Assembly: GCA_945862545.1 (NCBI GenBank)
Contig: CAMAYS010000126.1
Coordinates: 1-6,364, forward strand
DNA length: 6,364 nt
Reading direction: 5' to 3'
Source of the DNA: Casp-actino8 sp945862545
Lineage (GTDB): Bacteria; Actinomycetota; Acidimicrobiia; Acidimicrobiales; Ilumatobacteraceae
This document shows positions 1-5,507 of the stretch, in pieces. Each line of letters begins with the position of its first letter. The stretch's first letter is position 1. The notes under the pieces were generated by a model. It searched no databases, was not told the DNA's origin, and saw only the letters and a program-made list of their open reading frames with translations. The translations under genes and the position numbers were made by a program.

Positions 1-66
1 CCGTTTGAGTTCGTGCAAAGGCCGCGCTCAGCGTTTCGACCTGAACGAACCACCACTGACTCTTAG
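1..66 (+). other. Window edge, possible 3' tail of a convergent gene
   Basis: Reading frame 1 on the + strand is open from the window edge for 21 codons and ends in TAG at 64-66. That stop would overlap the TAA (63-65, complement) of the leftward SnoaL-like gene, giving a 4-base tail-to-tail overlap like the clear one at 3434-3437. Against a real gene: the tail contains AGG and two CGA arginine codons, whereas the neighbours favour CGT and CGC, and no family can be recognised from 21 residues. A minus-strand frame is also open to the edge here. The call is tentative. Confidence 0.2.
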
Positions 67-494
67 TGCGGAAATAGCGAGTTGTGCACCCAACCGTCAA
101 CAGTGACATTGCGCGAACTGAACTTCCATTGTCCATCAATGACCTCGTAGTGGTCGACGTAGCGACCCCAATGGTCAAGACCGATATCTGTAAGTACGGA
201 GAAATATAAGCGACCAGTGGCGTGGGCTTCATCGATGAGGTCGATCTGGTGGGTCGAGGTCGAATGGCGTACATGGGTGAGACCGGAGGCCGCAGCGGTG
301 GTGTCTTTAGTGCCAGTAAAGATGGTCATCACCTCTTCAATTCCTGTGAAGGTCCCGCCAGGGTTAATGACCATCTTGGCGTTTGGCGAAAAGAGGTCTC
401 GGACTTGAGCGAAGCGGCCTGTGTCGCCATTGGCGTTGTAACGCGCCACCAAGTCACGAATTGATTCACGAGCAATGAGTTGCCATAACTCCAT
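63..494 (-). CDS. SnoaL-like / NTF2-fold small protein
   Basis: This 143-residue protein has the length and pattern of the SnoaL_4 / NTF2-like superfamily. These are cone-shaped alpha+beta barrels that act as small isomerases, cyclases, dehydratases or ligand-binding partners in polyketide, steroid and aromatic metabolism. The N-terminal helix carries the typical 'IRDLVARY...D...DLF' pattern (Ile12 to Phe35), followed by a strand with acidic and glycine turns. The C-terminal strands contain Tyr112, Asp114, His115, Tyr116, Trp123 and Arg128, matching the usual 'Y.D.Y...dG.W.f..R' ending. There is no signal peptide or membrane segment, so it is presumably cytosolic. The ATG at 494 is preceded by AAGGAA (complement of 499-504) with a 4-base gap, which supports this start. 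It is divergent from the amidohydrolase gene, 158 bp apart, so the two may share control. Fold assignment is fairly secure; substrate and reaction are unknown. Confidence 0.85.
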   Translation of the reverse strand: MELWQLIARESIRDLVARYNANGDTGRFAQVRDLFSPNAKMVINPGGTFTGIEEVMTIFTGTKDTTAAASGLTHVRHSTSTHQIDLIDEAHATGRLYFSVLTDIGLDHWGRYVDHYEVIDGQWKFSSRNVTVDGWVHNSLFPH

Positions 495-556
495 GGGGTT
501 CCTTATCGGCTTGGGTGCAAGAGGTTTGTGCTGTTCCTAACTTTGGGACGTTAGTC

Positions 557-568
557 ACGGTACACCGT
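557..568. promoter_or_regulatory. 12-bp inverted repeat, candidate operator
   Basis: The sequence ACGGT-AC-ACCGT is a perfect inverted repeat with 5-bp arms and a 2-base spacer. It lies near the middle of the 158-bp region between the divergent SnoaL-like and amidohydrolase genes. On the minus strand a TTGACG (-35-like) hexamer overlaps one arm, although no good -10 follows at the right distance. Position and symmetry suggest a binding site for a dimeric regulator serving both genes. No regulator gene is in the window, and a repeat this short can occur by chance. Confidence 0.35.
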
Positions 569-598
569 CAAGATCTAGCACTTTGGGTTGAGATGGCA

Positions 599-604
599 TA
601 CAAT
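599..604 (+). promoter_or_regulatory. Probable -10 element of the amidohydrolase gene
   Basis: TACAAT differs from the TATAAT consensus at one base and fits the actinobacterial TAnnnT pattern. It lies 48 bases before the ATG at 653, predicting transcription from about 611 and a leader of roughly 42 bases that includes the strong ribosome-binding site. No good -35 hexamer is seen 16-18 bases upstream, which is common in actinobacteria or may indicate activator dependence. The inverted repeat at 557-568 sits 30 bases upstream, where an activator or repressor could act. Confidence 0.45.
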
Positions 605-640
605 CTGAAAGGTAATCAGAAAGTCCCGCCAGTACCCGAT

Positions 641-647
641 AGAGGAG
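641..647 (+). promoter_or_regulatory. Shine-Dalgarno site fixing the amidohydrolase start
   Basis: AGAGGAG lies 5 bases before ATG 653. The same frame stays open upstream to a GTG at 515, but that codon has no comparable site and the 46 extra residues resemble translated promoter DNA. This site therefore decides for 653. Confidence 0.75.
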
Positions 648-652
648 TAAAC

Positions 653-1861
653 ATGACTTTGCTTGAATCTCGTCCAATTCCAGCAGACGTGACATACGGT
701 TTATCCGATGCTGATCAGCATTACTACGAAGCTGAGGATGCAGTCACTCGTCACCTCCCTAAAGAGCATCGCTCGGTGGTTCGTTGGGTTGAAGTTGATG
801 GGCGTCGTTTGGTGTTAGTCAATGATCGCTTATTGACGATTGTGCCGAATCCGACCTATGACCCAGTTGGCGTCCCTGGCTCTTTGGAAGTTTATTTCCG
901 TGCGCAGAATTACGAGGGTAAAGAGATTCGCGACATCATTGAGATGGCGCCAATCCCACCTGCGGCGCGCGATCGCGGGGCGCGAGTTGCCAAACTTGAT
1001 GAGCAAGGTGTGGATTTGGCATGGGTGCTTCCTAGTTTGGGTCTTGGCCTTGAGGAAATGTTGGCTAAGGATGTTGATGCGTTGTATGCGGTCTTCCATA
1101 GCTACAACCAGTGGCTTGACGAGGACTGGGGTTACAACCGTGATGGGCGGATCCTCACCGGACCATTGATGTCGCTGATTGATCCAGCGAAGGCTGAAGA
1201 AGAATTGAAGTTAGTGATTAAAAAAGGTGCGCGTTTTGTGACTTTCCGTCCAGCACCAGTGCAGGCCCCTGATCGTTACCGATCACTTGCCGATCCGATG
1301 TATGACCGTTTCTGGCATATTGCAGCCGATGCTGGTGTTGTCATCGCTTTTCACGGAGCGGACTCCGGCTACGGCATTTATCTTGAGCGTTGGGGCGAAA
1401 GTTTGAAGTACACGGGAATGAAGATGTCCACCCTGAGTGAAGTGATGGGCGTACATATTGAACGTCCAGTCTTTGACCTCGTGGCCTCATTGATTTGTCA
1501 TGGGCTTTTTGACAGAGTCCCCAATCTCCAAATCGCCACCGTTGAACTGGGAGCGGGCTGGGTTCCTGAATTGGTTAAGCGGTTGAAGCGCTCATACGGC
1601 AAAACTCCTCAGCTTTATGGACGAGATCCGTTAGAAACTTTGCGCTCACATGTTTCGGTCGCCCCTTTCTACGAGGATGACATCACGGTCGTTCGAGATC
1701 TTATTGGCGCCGACCGCGTGCTTCTCGGAAGTGACTGGCCACACCCAGAGGGCCTTGGCGCTCCACGAGATTGGCTCGGTGACTTTGAGGGTCTCACAGT
1801 TGATGAGCGCCGTCTTGCGTTGCGTGACAACCTGCGACGTCTTTGCGGTTTCTCGCTCTAA
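653..1861 (+). CDS. Amidohydrolase-2 family metal-dependent hydrolase/decarboxylase
   Basis: This 402-residue protein belongs to the amidohydrolase-related TIM-barrel family (Amidohydro_2, PF04909), which includes ACMSD and gamma-resorcylate decarboxylase. Known members hydrolyse or non-oxidatively decarboxylate aromatic and related acids using one divalent metal. Visible signatures are 'SDADQHYYE' near the N-terminus (Asp21, His23, the place of the usual H/E-x-H metal motif), 'AFHGADSGYG' with His234, 'CHGLFDRVPNLQI' with His283, 'VELGAGW' with Glu298, and 'LLGSDWPHPEG' with the catalytic-type Asp361 and His364. The first motif is Asp-x-His rather than His-x-His, suggesting a single-metal site with an acidic ligand. 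There is no signal peptide, so it is presumably cytosolic. The start is set by the Shine-Dalgarno site at 641-647; the longer GTG start at 515 is unlikely. It is transcribed away from the SnoaL-like gene and ends 15 bases before the convergent hotdog gene. Family assignment is strong; the substrate cannot be read from the sequence. Confidence 0.9.
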   Translation: MTLLESRPIPADVTYGLSDADQHYYEAEDAVTRHLPKEHRSVVRWVEVDGRRLVLVNDRLLTIVPNPTYDPVGVPGSLEVYFRAQNYEGKEIRDIIEMAPIPPAARDRGARVAKLDEQGVDLAWVLPSLGLGLEEMLAKDVDALYAVFHSYNQWLDEDWGYNRDGRILTGPLMSLIDPAKAEEELKLVIKKGARFVTFRPAPVQAPDRYRSLADPMYDRFWHIAADAGVVIAFHGADSGYGIYLERWGESLKYTGMKMSTLSEVMGVHIERPVFDLVASLICHGLFDRVPNLQIATVELGAGWVPELVKRLKRSYGKTPQLYGRDPLETLRSHVSVAPFYEDDITVVRDLIGADRVLLGSDWPHPEGLGAPRDWLGDFEGLTVDERRLALRDNLRRLCGFSL

Positions 1862-1876
1862 TCTGCTCACAAGTGT

Positions 1877-2743
1877 TTAGGGCTTGCGAAAAGTTGCCGC
1901 GCAGGTACTGATAACGCGATCATCATTTCCACGATCAATGAGATTGATGCGGACGCCAAATTTTCCATCTGCGCCCTTGAATACCTCACCCCGTGTTTCA
2001 AATGGACCATTCTTGCCGCGGTTGCAAAACATCACGTACCAGTCTTCAACTTGAAGACTCTCTCGGGCTAAGTCTTGGGCGAGTTCGCTAGCGGCGGCTT
2101 CGAGCACGATGTGTTGCGGACCAATGTGTAGAGCAGCATCGGGCGAAGCCAACTCTGCGGTCAGTATTGGCAGTTGCCAAAGTCCGAGGCCGATTCTTGT
2201 CGCTCCGAATACATGGTGCAAGGGTGGTAGATCTGGTGAATCAATGACAGCAATTGGGGGATTATCAATTTTTTCGTAACCTGCAGGTGAATCACCAAGT
2301 GACAATCCAACTCCTGTGGAGATGGCAATAATGCGTTCTGTGTTGTCAGCATCAACAAGCAATGCTCGACTGAAACCCAAACGTCGCCCAGTATGCAGAT
2401 TGTCAGGCAGGATCATCAGGCGTTTGACATCTTTGGCGGGATCGAGAATCTGTAGCGAGGCAATGAGAGGATTCGGCACGACGACATCGTCGTTAAACCC
2501 TCCGCATTCAGGTGAGGCCACGCACAATGGAGCGGCGGTAATTCCGCCAAGGTCGTTGCGCATATCGTGGCGCAAGTTCATGAAGTTTCCTTCAACGCCT
2601 GTGTCCAATGAGCCCCACTGACGTCCCAGATAGCGATATGTCAAGAGTGACGTCCATTTATCCTCAAAGACCTCCCAATATTTGTCGGGGTCGGTGCCCC
2701 GGATATCGGAGGGTCGACCAGGGGCCGCTTCATCACTACTCAT
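1877..2743 (-). CDS. Tandem hotdog, thioesterase-like protein
   Basis: The 288-residue product appears to contain two hotdog-fold halves, an arrangement seen in actinobacterial proteins annotated as PaaI-type or acyl-CoA thioesterases. The first half has 'RHDMRNDLGGITAAP' and 'CVASPECGG' (about residues 58-82), resembling the conserved hotdog helix ('G...aaa...a.e..g'). The second half carries 'LWQLPILTAELASPDAALHIG' followed by a helix rich in Ala and Glu ('IVLEAAASELAQ'), then two strands ending in 'ISTCAATFRKP'. If active, it would hydrolyse or bind a CoA thioester in the cytosol; no catalytic residue can be named with certainty. The ATG at 2743 has only a weak upstream AGG, and the gap to the divergent isochorismatase-fold gene is just 31 bases, so its promoter must overlap that gene's start or coding region. 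The fold call rests on remembered family patterns and should be treated as probable. Confidence 0.7.
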   Translation of the reverse strand: MSSDEAAPGRPSDIRGTDPDKYWEVFEDKWTSLLTYRYLGRQWGSLDTGVEGNFMNLRHDMRNDLGGITAAPLCVASPECGGFNDDVVVPNPLIASLQILDPAKDVKRLMILPDNLHTGRRLGFSRALLVDADNTERIIAISTGVGLSLGDSPAGYEKIDNPPIAVIDSPDLPPLHHVFGATRIGLGLWQLPILTAELASPDAALHIGPQHIVLEAAASELAQDLARESLQVEDWYVMFCNRGKNGPFETRGEVFKGADGKFGVRINLIDRGNDDRVISTCAATFRKP

Positions 2744-2763
2744 ACCTAAGGGTTAGCAGATAC

Positions 2764-2767
2764 GAGG
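2764..2767 (+). promoter_or_regulatory. Shine-Dalgarno site supporting GTG start at 2775
   Basis: GAGG lies 7 bases before GTG 2775. The in-frame ATG codons downstream (2790, 2805, 2826) have no comparable purine-rich site, so the GTG start is preferred. ATG 2805 remains possible because the first 18 or so residues lie before the conserved fold. Confidence 0.45.
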
Positions 2768-2774
2768 CCGTGAT

Positions 2775-3437
2775 GTGGCAATCTGTGTTATGGACGATAA
2801 GCAGATGGCCCGACTGCGCAGTGTGATGGACCTCAAACACACCGCGGTTTTGACGATGGAACTTCAGCAAGGAGTTGTTGGAGAGGGCGCCATGATGAAA
2901 GCGCTCGTAGATGAGGTGACCCGTGTTGGGCTACGTGAAACAGCGGGCCGGGTGTGTGATGAGGCACGAGATCGATCTATTCGAGTGGTGCATTGTGTGG
3001 CGGAAAACAGACCCGATGGTGTGGGGGAAATCGAGACATGCAAAGTGTTTGCTATGAATGCTCGCTTGCGGCGCGAGACTGGTTCAACTCCCATTGATCA
3101 AGGTTCGCCAGGTGCGTTGCTGATTTCGGAGTTGGGTCCGCAGCCGAGTGATGTCGTGGTGTCGCGAGTTCACGGACTATCGCCCTTCACACAAACATCT
3201 TTAGATCAGATTTTGCGGAATTTAGATATCAAAACTTTGGTCGTGATGGGGGTGTCCGTCAACATGGGGATTTTTGGCACGGTGATGTCAGCAGTTGATC
3301 TTGGCTACAACGTTGTCATCGTGAGTGATGGTGTGTGCGGGGTGCCACGCGAATATGCCGAAGCAGTTTTGCAAAACTCGCTCTCGTTGTTAGCCACGAT
3401 CGCCACCGCCGATGAAGTCGTTGCCGCCTGGAACTAA
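2775..3437 (+). CDS. Isochorismatase-fold protein lacking the catalytic triad
   Basis: This 220-residue protein has the fold pattern of cysteine hydrolases (isochorismatase, nicotinamidase, N-carbamoylsarcosine amidase): an N-terminal strand 'TAVLTMELQQGVVG', 'IRVVHCVAENRPDG', 'SPFTQTSLDQILRNLDIKTLVVMGVSVNMG', 'SAVDLGYNVVIVSDGVCGVP' and a C-terminal helix with 'LLATIATADEVVAAW'. The usual Asp-Lys-Cys triad is absent. The Asp position is Glu29, the Lys position falls at Val132 or Arg131 in 'SRVHGLSPF', and the nucleophile position in 'GVSVNMG' is Gly165. From memory, actinobacterial relatives with 'R-L-H-G-L-G' and 'VSVN-V-A' motifs exist, so this is probably a family trait rather than decay. 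The frame is intact, which argues against a pseudogene. Its role could be ligand binding, regulation or an altered chemistry. It is divergent from the hotdog gene (31-bp gap), and its TAA overlaps the LLM gene's TAG by 4 bases. Confidence 0.8.
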   Translation: MAICVMDDKQMARLRSVMDLKHTAVLTMELQQGVVGEGAMMKALVDEVTRVGLRETAGRVCDEARDRSIRVVHCVAENRPDGVGEIETCKVFAMNARLRRETGSTPIDQGSPGALLISELGPQPSDVVVSRVHGLSPFTQTSLDQILRNLDIKTLVVMGVSVNMGIFGTVMSAVDLGYNVVIVSDGVCGVPREYAEAVLQNSLSLLATIATADEVVAAWN

Positions 3438-4291
3438 TTGGCGACGCGATCAAGCATGTCTGCGTAGCGTTCAATAAATGCTGGCACCCCTGCAGGGTCT
3501 TCCCATCCTTGGCGTCCAGAGCCGACAATGACGCGTTCAATGCCGAGATCGCGATACATCAGCAAGGTGTCCAAACTTGGATCGCCAAAAGCGACCATTG
3601 AAATTGGAATATCAAATCGCCCCGCTGCTGCGGCTACGTCACGAAACTTTGTCACGCGCTTCGTGACATCACCCAAAGTGACATCAAGTGGCATCCATCC
3701 GTCGGCCCAACTGACTGTATGTTGGGTCCCGAGTTTCCCACCCGCACCGAAGAGAATCGGCGGGTGAGGTGTTTGTAATGGCTTCGGGCGAGACCACAAT
3801 TTGTCGAAATTGTAAAACTCGCCGTGATATTCAGACTCATCGTCGGTCCACAGCGAACGCAATGCCCCAACACATTCGCCAAGAGCGCGATAACGCAACG
3901 ACCACTTCACAGAATTGTGGTTCGCCAGTTCCTCTTGGTTCCAACCGACTCCCACACCAAAGTGCACTCGTCCAGCAGATAAAACGTCGAGCGTCGCAAC
4001 TGTTTTCGCCAAGACGAGAACATCGTGTTCCAAAGGTAGAGCCACACCTAACCCCAAGATGAGATCAGTCGTGTGTTCAGCGATCTGAGTGAGGCTGATG
4101 AACGGATCCATCATTGTCGTGTATTGCCACGGCATCTCACCGCCAGTTGGGTACGGAGTAGCACGTGAGACAGGAATATGACTATGTTCCCCGATCCAGA
4201 CCGAGTCAAAACCCGCCGACTCGAGCAATGGCCCGAGAACCCGCGGATAGATATCAGCGGGCGTGTTCATCGTGGTGTAGCCGATTTTCAT
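3434..4291 (-). CDS. LLM-class F420-dependent oxidoreductase
   Basis: The 285-residue product is a luciferase-like monooxygenase TIM barrel of the F420-dependent group (like the TIGR03619 subfamily). Such enzymes use the deazaflavin F420 for hydride transfer, or FMN in some relatives, on varied and mostly unknown substrates. Seen in the sequence: 'ESAGFDSVWIGEHSHIP' (residues 24-40, the typical E-H segment at the active-site end of the barrel), 'LGLGVALPLEHDVLVLAKTVATLDVLSAGR' ending at residue 108, the cofactor-region motif 'GVGVGWNQEE' at 112-121, then 'RPKPLQTPHPPILFGAGG', and a short phosphate-site-like 'VGSGRQGW' near the C-terminus. No signal peptide is present. The frame extends 25 codons further, to 4366, but a full AAGGAGG site 8 bases before ATG 4291 fixes the start. 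It is divergent from acuI (136 bp) and convergent with the isochorismatase-fold gene, with overlapping stops. F420 use is inferred from family resemblance. Confidence 0.9.
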   Translation of the reverse strand: MKIGYTTMNTPADIYPRVLGPLLESAGFDSVWIGEHSHIPVSRATPYPTGGEMPWQYTTMMDPFISLTQIAEHTTDLILGLGVALPLEHDVLVLAKTVATLDVLSAGRVHFGVGVGWNQEELANHNSVKWSLRYRALGECVGALRSLWTDDESEYHGEFYNFDKLWSRPKPLQTPHPPILFGAGGKLGTQHTVSWADGWMPLDVTLGDVTKRVTKFRDVAAAAGRFDIPISMVAFGDPSLDTLLMYRDLGIERVIVGSGRQGWEDPAGVPAFIERYADMLDRVAN

Positions 4292-4299
4292 TCTCTGAA

Positions 4300-4306
4300 C
4301 CTCCTT
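4300..4306 (-). promoter_or_regulatory. Strong Shine-Dalgarno site fixing the LLM gene start
   Basis: Read on the minus strand this is AAGGAGG, a near-perfect anti-16S match, 8 bases before ATG 4291. It rules out the longer start at 4366, whose 25 additional residues do not resemble the family N-terminus. Confidence 0.8.
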
Positions 4307-4389
4307 GCCGACCTGATCATGGTGTTTCCATAACGGTACTCGCCAGATCCTGATGGATGAAAGCACAACTCCTTGGGGTGATCAAATGG

Positions 4390-4417
4390 TTGGGGGTGCC
4401 TGCCTATGCCCTAATGT
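4390..4417 (+). promoter_or_regulatory. Candidate promoter giving a leaderless acuI transcript
   Basis: TTGGGG (4390-4395) and TAATGT (4412-4417) are separated by 16 bases and fit a sigma-70-type pattern; the -10 matches TAnnnT. The predicted transcription start falls at about 4424-4425, exactly at an in-frame GTG (4425) that is followed directly by ATG (4428). No Shine-Dalgarno site precedes either codon, which fits a leaderless mRNA. The -35 is weak, so this remains a prediction. Confidence 0.45.
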
Positions 4418-4427
4418 GACTCTTGTG

Positions 4428-5432
4428 ATGAAAGAGACATTTTCAGCCTTCGTTTTTTCAAATGACCCCGAGAACTCGCACCGTTCCGTGCAACAAGTGA
4501 CGCAGTCAGATATCGCCAGCGATGGCGTGTTGATCGAAGTTGAATGGTCAAGCGTCAATTTCAAGGATGGACTCGCAAGTACAACATCGGGAAGAATTTC
4601 TCGTCTGAAGCCGATGATTCCCGGTGTCGATCTTGCAGGGACCGTGGTCGATCCAGCGGGAAGTGATTTTGAGGTGGGTCAAAAAGTTTTGGCTCACGGA
4701 TACGACATTGGTGTAGCCCGCCACGGTGGCTATGCGCAGTTTGCGCGTGTGCCAGCGGAATGGATCGTTGCACTGCCAGAGAACCTCACGACGCGTGAGG
4801 TGATGGTCATTGGTACTGGTGGATTTACCGCTGCGTTGTCAGTCATGGCCTTAGAAGAGCATGGACTTGTGCCCGGATCAGGGCCAGTTTTGGTCACAGG
4901 AGCAACTGGCGGAGTCGGCAGCATGGCAGTGTCAATGTTGGCTGGTCGCGGATATGAAGTGGTTGCCAGTAGCGGTAAAGCATCGGCGGCTGAGTTTCTT
5001 CTCGGTTTGGGTGCTGCGCGAGTGATTGATCGTCAGGAATTGTCAGAGGATGACCCAAAACCTCTGCAAACCACGATCTATGCGGGGGCGATTGATTGTG
5101 TGGGTGGGGCTACTTTGGCCAACCTGATTAAACGTCTGAACTATGGCGCCGCGGTGGCTGCCAGCGGCCTGACCGGGGGTACGTCAATTCCGACATCCGT
5201 GATGCCCTTCATTTTGCGGGGTGTGGCTCTGCTGGGGATTGACTCGGTGCAAACCCCCATGGATACCCGCAGAGAGGTCTGGAAGCGGATTGCCAGTGAC
5301 CTGAAGCCCAAAGGCCTGGAAAGCATCGGCCATTCCATCGGGTTGGGAGACCTAGATGGAGTATTGACGGCAATCTTGAAGGGCGAAGTGTCGGGACGCT
5401 ATGTCGTCTCGCCCACAGGGCAGGGTTCTTGA
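4428..5432 (+). CDS. acuI: AcuI/YhdH-type acrylyl-CoA reductase (MDR family)
   Basis: The 334-residue product is a zinc-free medium-chain dehydrogenase/reductase closely resembling the YhdH/AcuI group. Members reduce acryloyl-CoA to propionyl-CoA with NADPH, which detoxifies acrylate and serves 3-hydroxypropionate or DMSP-derived carbon use. Matches to YhdH that I recognise are 'WSSVNFKD' (40-47), 'PMIPGVDLAGTV' (61-72), 'GGYAQFARV' (99-107), 'IGTGGFTAAL' (127-136), the nucleotide-binding 'TGATGGVGS' (157-165), 'YAGAIDCVGG', 'LNYGAAVAASGLTGG' and 'VMPFILRGVALLGIDSV' (258-274). The length is normal. The frame is open 25 codons further upstream to 4353, but those residues are unlike the family and overlap the divergent LLM gene's leader. 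GTG 4425 is an equally possible start if the transcript is leaderless. PhoH follows 75 bases downstream on the same strand, so read-through is possible. The exact CoA substrate is inferred. Confidence 0.9.
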   Translation: MKETFSAFVFSNDPENSHRSVQQVTQSDIASDGVLIEVEWSSVNFKDGLASTTSGRISRLKPMIPGVDLAGTVVDPAGSDFEVGQKVLAHGYDIGVARHGGYAQFARVPAEWIVALPENLTTREVMVIGTGGFTAALSVMALEEHGLVPGSGPVLVTGATGGVGSMAVSMLAGRGYEVVASSGKASAAEFLLGLGAARVIDRQELSEDDPKPLQTTIYAGAIDCVGGATLANLIKRLNYGAAVAASGLTGGTSIPTSVMPFILRGVALLGIDSVQTPMDTRREVWKRIASDLKPKGLESIGHSIGLGDLDGVLTAILKGEVSGRYVVSPTGQGS

Positions 5433-5468
5433 CCGCTAGACAAGGTGCGTCGTACGGGCAGTGTGGTG

Positions 5469-5479
5469 ACGACAGTCGT
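5469..5479. promoter_or_regulatory. Short palindrome upstream of phoH
   Basis: ACGAC-A-GTCGT is a perfect palindrome with 5-bp arms around one base, in the 75-bp gap between acuI and phoH. A third copy of the half-site, GTCGT, lies at 5449-5453, so ACGAC at 5469 could pair with either copy. The palindrome ends 7 bases before a possible -10 (TACGGT, 5487-5492), where a bound repressor would block RNA polymerase. There is no U-tract, so it is not an intrinsic terminator for acuI. It may be a chance occurrence. Confidence 0.25.
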
Positions 5480-5507
5480 TTGCGGTTACGGTAGGGATTG
5501 GTTCTGA

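Noticed and set aside
217..464. Two + strand open frames opposite the SnoaL-like gene
   Set aside because: Both lie antisense within a well-recognised coding region, have no family resemblance and lack good ribosome-binding sites.
515..652. N-terminal extension of the amidohydrolase from GTG 515
   Set aside because: It has no ribosome-binding site, covers a good -10 element and an inverted repeat, and its residues do not resemble the family; ATG 653 has AGAGGAG 5 bases upstream.
1862..1876. Bidirectional terminator between the amidohydrolase and hotdog genes
   Set aside because: No GC-rich stem or T-tract is visible in the 15-base gap or its immediate flanks.
2775..3437. Calling the isochorismatase-fold gene a pseudogene
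   Set aside because: The frame is full length with no stop or frameshift and its replacement motifs look ordered; loss of the triad alone does not show decay.
3652..4062. Open frames of 76 to 97 codons overlapping the LLM gene on both strands
   Set aside because: They are alternate-frame readings of a clear LLM coding sequence with implausible compositions rich in Arg, Ser and Thr.
4292..4366. N-terminal extension of the LLM oxidoreductase to 4366
   Set aside because: The family N-terminus 'MKIGYTT' begins at ATG 4291, which has AAGGAGG at ideal spacing; the extra residues contain the translated ribosome-binding site.
4314..4384. Two TGATCA palindromes (4314-4319 and 4379-4384) as paired operators in the LLM/acuI region
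   Set aside because: Six-base palindromes containing GATC are frequent by chance and their flanks are not symmetrical.
4353..4427. N-terminal extension of AcuI from ATG 4353
   Set aside because: The 25 residues are Cys- and Gly-rich, unlike YhdH/AcuI starts, and overlap the divergent leader and the predicted promoter.
5433..5447. CTTG...CAAG stem after the acuI stop as a terminator
   Set aside because: Only four pairs with a 9-base loop and no following T-run.
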